From an uncultured Polymorphobacter sp. (lineage in GTDB: Bacteria; Pseudomonadota; Alphaproteobacteria; Sphingomonadales; Sphingomonadaceae), in NCBI GenBank assembly GCA_937894055.1, contig CALDHQ010000425.1:1-6855 (forward strand): 6,855 nucleotides of DNA. The letters are read 5' to 3'. Made by a program: the position numbers and the translations under genes. The notes under the pieces are model-generated. The model worked only from the letters and a program-made list of their open reading frames with translations, was not told where the DNA came from and searched no databases. This document shows positions 6,443 through 6,855 of the stretch, one piece after another (the first letter of the stretch is position 1; every line of letters starts with the position of its first letter).

Positions 6443-6855
6443 ATGCCCAGCTACCGCGCTCCCGTGAAGGACACGCTGTTCGTGCTGCAGTCGGTCTGCA
6501 AGCTCGACGCGCATTCGAACCTGCCGGGGTTTGCCGATGCGACCCCCGATGTCGTGCAGGCGGTGGTCGAGGAAGGCGGCAAGTTCTGCGAGGGCGTGCT
6601 GGCGCCGATCAACCATTCGGGCGACCTGCAGGGCTGCACGCGCCATGCCGATGGCAGCGTCACTACCCCCGACGGCTTCAAGGCGGCGTATGACGCGTTC
6701 GTCGAAGGCGGCTGGGGCACATTGATGGCGCCGTCGGAATATGGCGGGCAGGGGATGCCGCACATCATCGGCACGGTGTTCCAGGAGTTTTCCGCCAGCG
6801 CCAACATGGCGTTTGCGATGTATCCCGGCCTCAACGAGGGCGCGCAGGCGGCGAT
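6443..6855 (+). CDS. Acyl-CoA dehydrogenase, N-terminal part (3' end outside window)
   Basis: FAD enzyme oxidising an acyl-CoA to the 2-enoyl-CoA in beta-oxidation or a related pathway; the electron acceptor would be ETF. Only the first 137 codons are present and the frame is open to the right edge. The opening MPSYRAPVKDTLFVLQSV is the N-terminal extension seen in the ~590-600 residue acyl-CoA dehydrogenases (AcylCoA_DH_N type, the group that includes DmdC-like enzymes), followed by VVEEGGKFCEGVLAPIN, DGFKAAYDAFVEGGWG and APSEYGGQGMPHIIGTVFQE, all typical of the first helical domain. The catalytic Glu and most FAD contacts lie beyond the window, so substrate cannot be given. ATG at 6443 has AGGA (6432-6435) 7 nt upstream. 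The 31-bp gap after merR holds no promoter-like or operator-like sequence I can see, so it is probably co-transcribed with merR. Confidence 0.93.
   Translation, partial: MPSYRAPVKDTLFVLQSVCKLDAHSNLPGFADATPDVVQAVVEEGGKFCEGVLAPINHSGDLQGCTRHADGSVTTPDGFKAAYDAFVEGGWGTLMAPSEYGGQGMPHIIGTVFQEFSASANMAFAMYPGLNEGAQAA

Noticed and set aside
1..6855. CRISPR array, tRNA/rRNA, insertion sequence, prophage, toxin-antitoxin or defence cassette
   Set aside because: No spaced direct repeats, cloverleaf, transposase or phage protein was seen; all sizeable space is covered by recognisable metabolic, regulatory or housekeeping genes.

Overview
This is a high-GC window (about two thirds G+C by eye) with GCG/GCC/CTG-rich codon use and almost no non-coding space. 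It reads as ordinary chromosome of an alphaproteobacterium. A sphingomonad-type genome (Sphingomonadales) is my best guess, an inference from the protein styles (stand-alone HisI, PurF followed by a small SDR, P450 of the AGNxTT type, LiuR-like MerR next to an acyl-CoA dehydrogenase) and from a CCCGAGCGAAGTCGAGGG-type palindromic repeat. I could not test the assignment.

Layout: (1) Positions 1-1235, plus strand: the 3' end of rmuC followed by def (peptide deformylase). (2) Positions 1238-3542, minus strand: purF (amidophosphoribosyltransferase, first committed step of purine synthesis), then a short-chain dehydrogenase. The two are separated by 145 bp holding a long, near-perfect inverted repeat. 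The SDR converges on def with only 2 bp between the stop codons. (3) Positions 3543-3653: a 111-bp divergent promoter region. (4) Positions 3654-5920, plus strand: hisI (histidine biosynthesis), an NAD(P)H-binding atypical SDR overlapping hisI by 4 nt, and a cytochrome P450. (5) Positions 5921-6855, plus strand: a MerR/LiuR-like regulator with a palindromic operator in its promoter, followed 31 bp later by an acyl-CoA dehydrogenase that runs off the window. This looks like the start of a fatty-acid or branched-chain acyl-CoA degradation operon controlled by its own first gene.

Functionally the window mixes housekeeping (genome maintenance, N-terminal formyl removal, PRPP-using steps of purine and histidine synthesis) with oxidative catabolism. 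I found no CRISPR array, transposase, tRNA/rRNA, phage gene or recognisable defence system, and nothing that amounts to a new biological system. The most notable non-coding items are the 72-bp palindromic repeat between purF and the SDR gene, and the ACGTTAACGT operator overlapping a possibly leaderless merR promoter.
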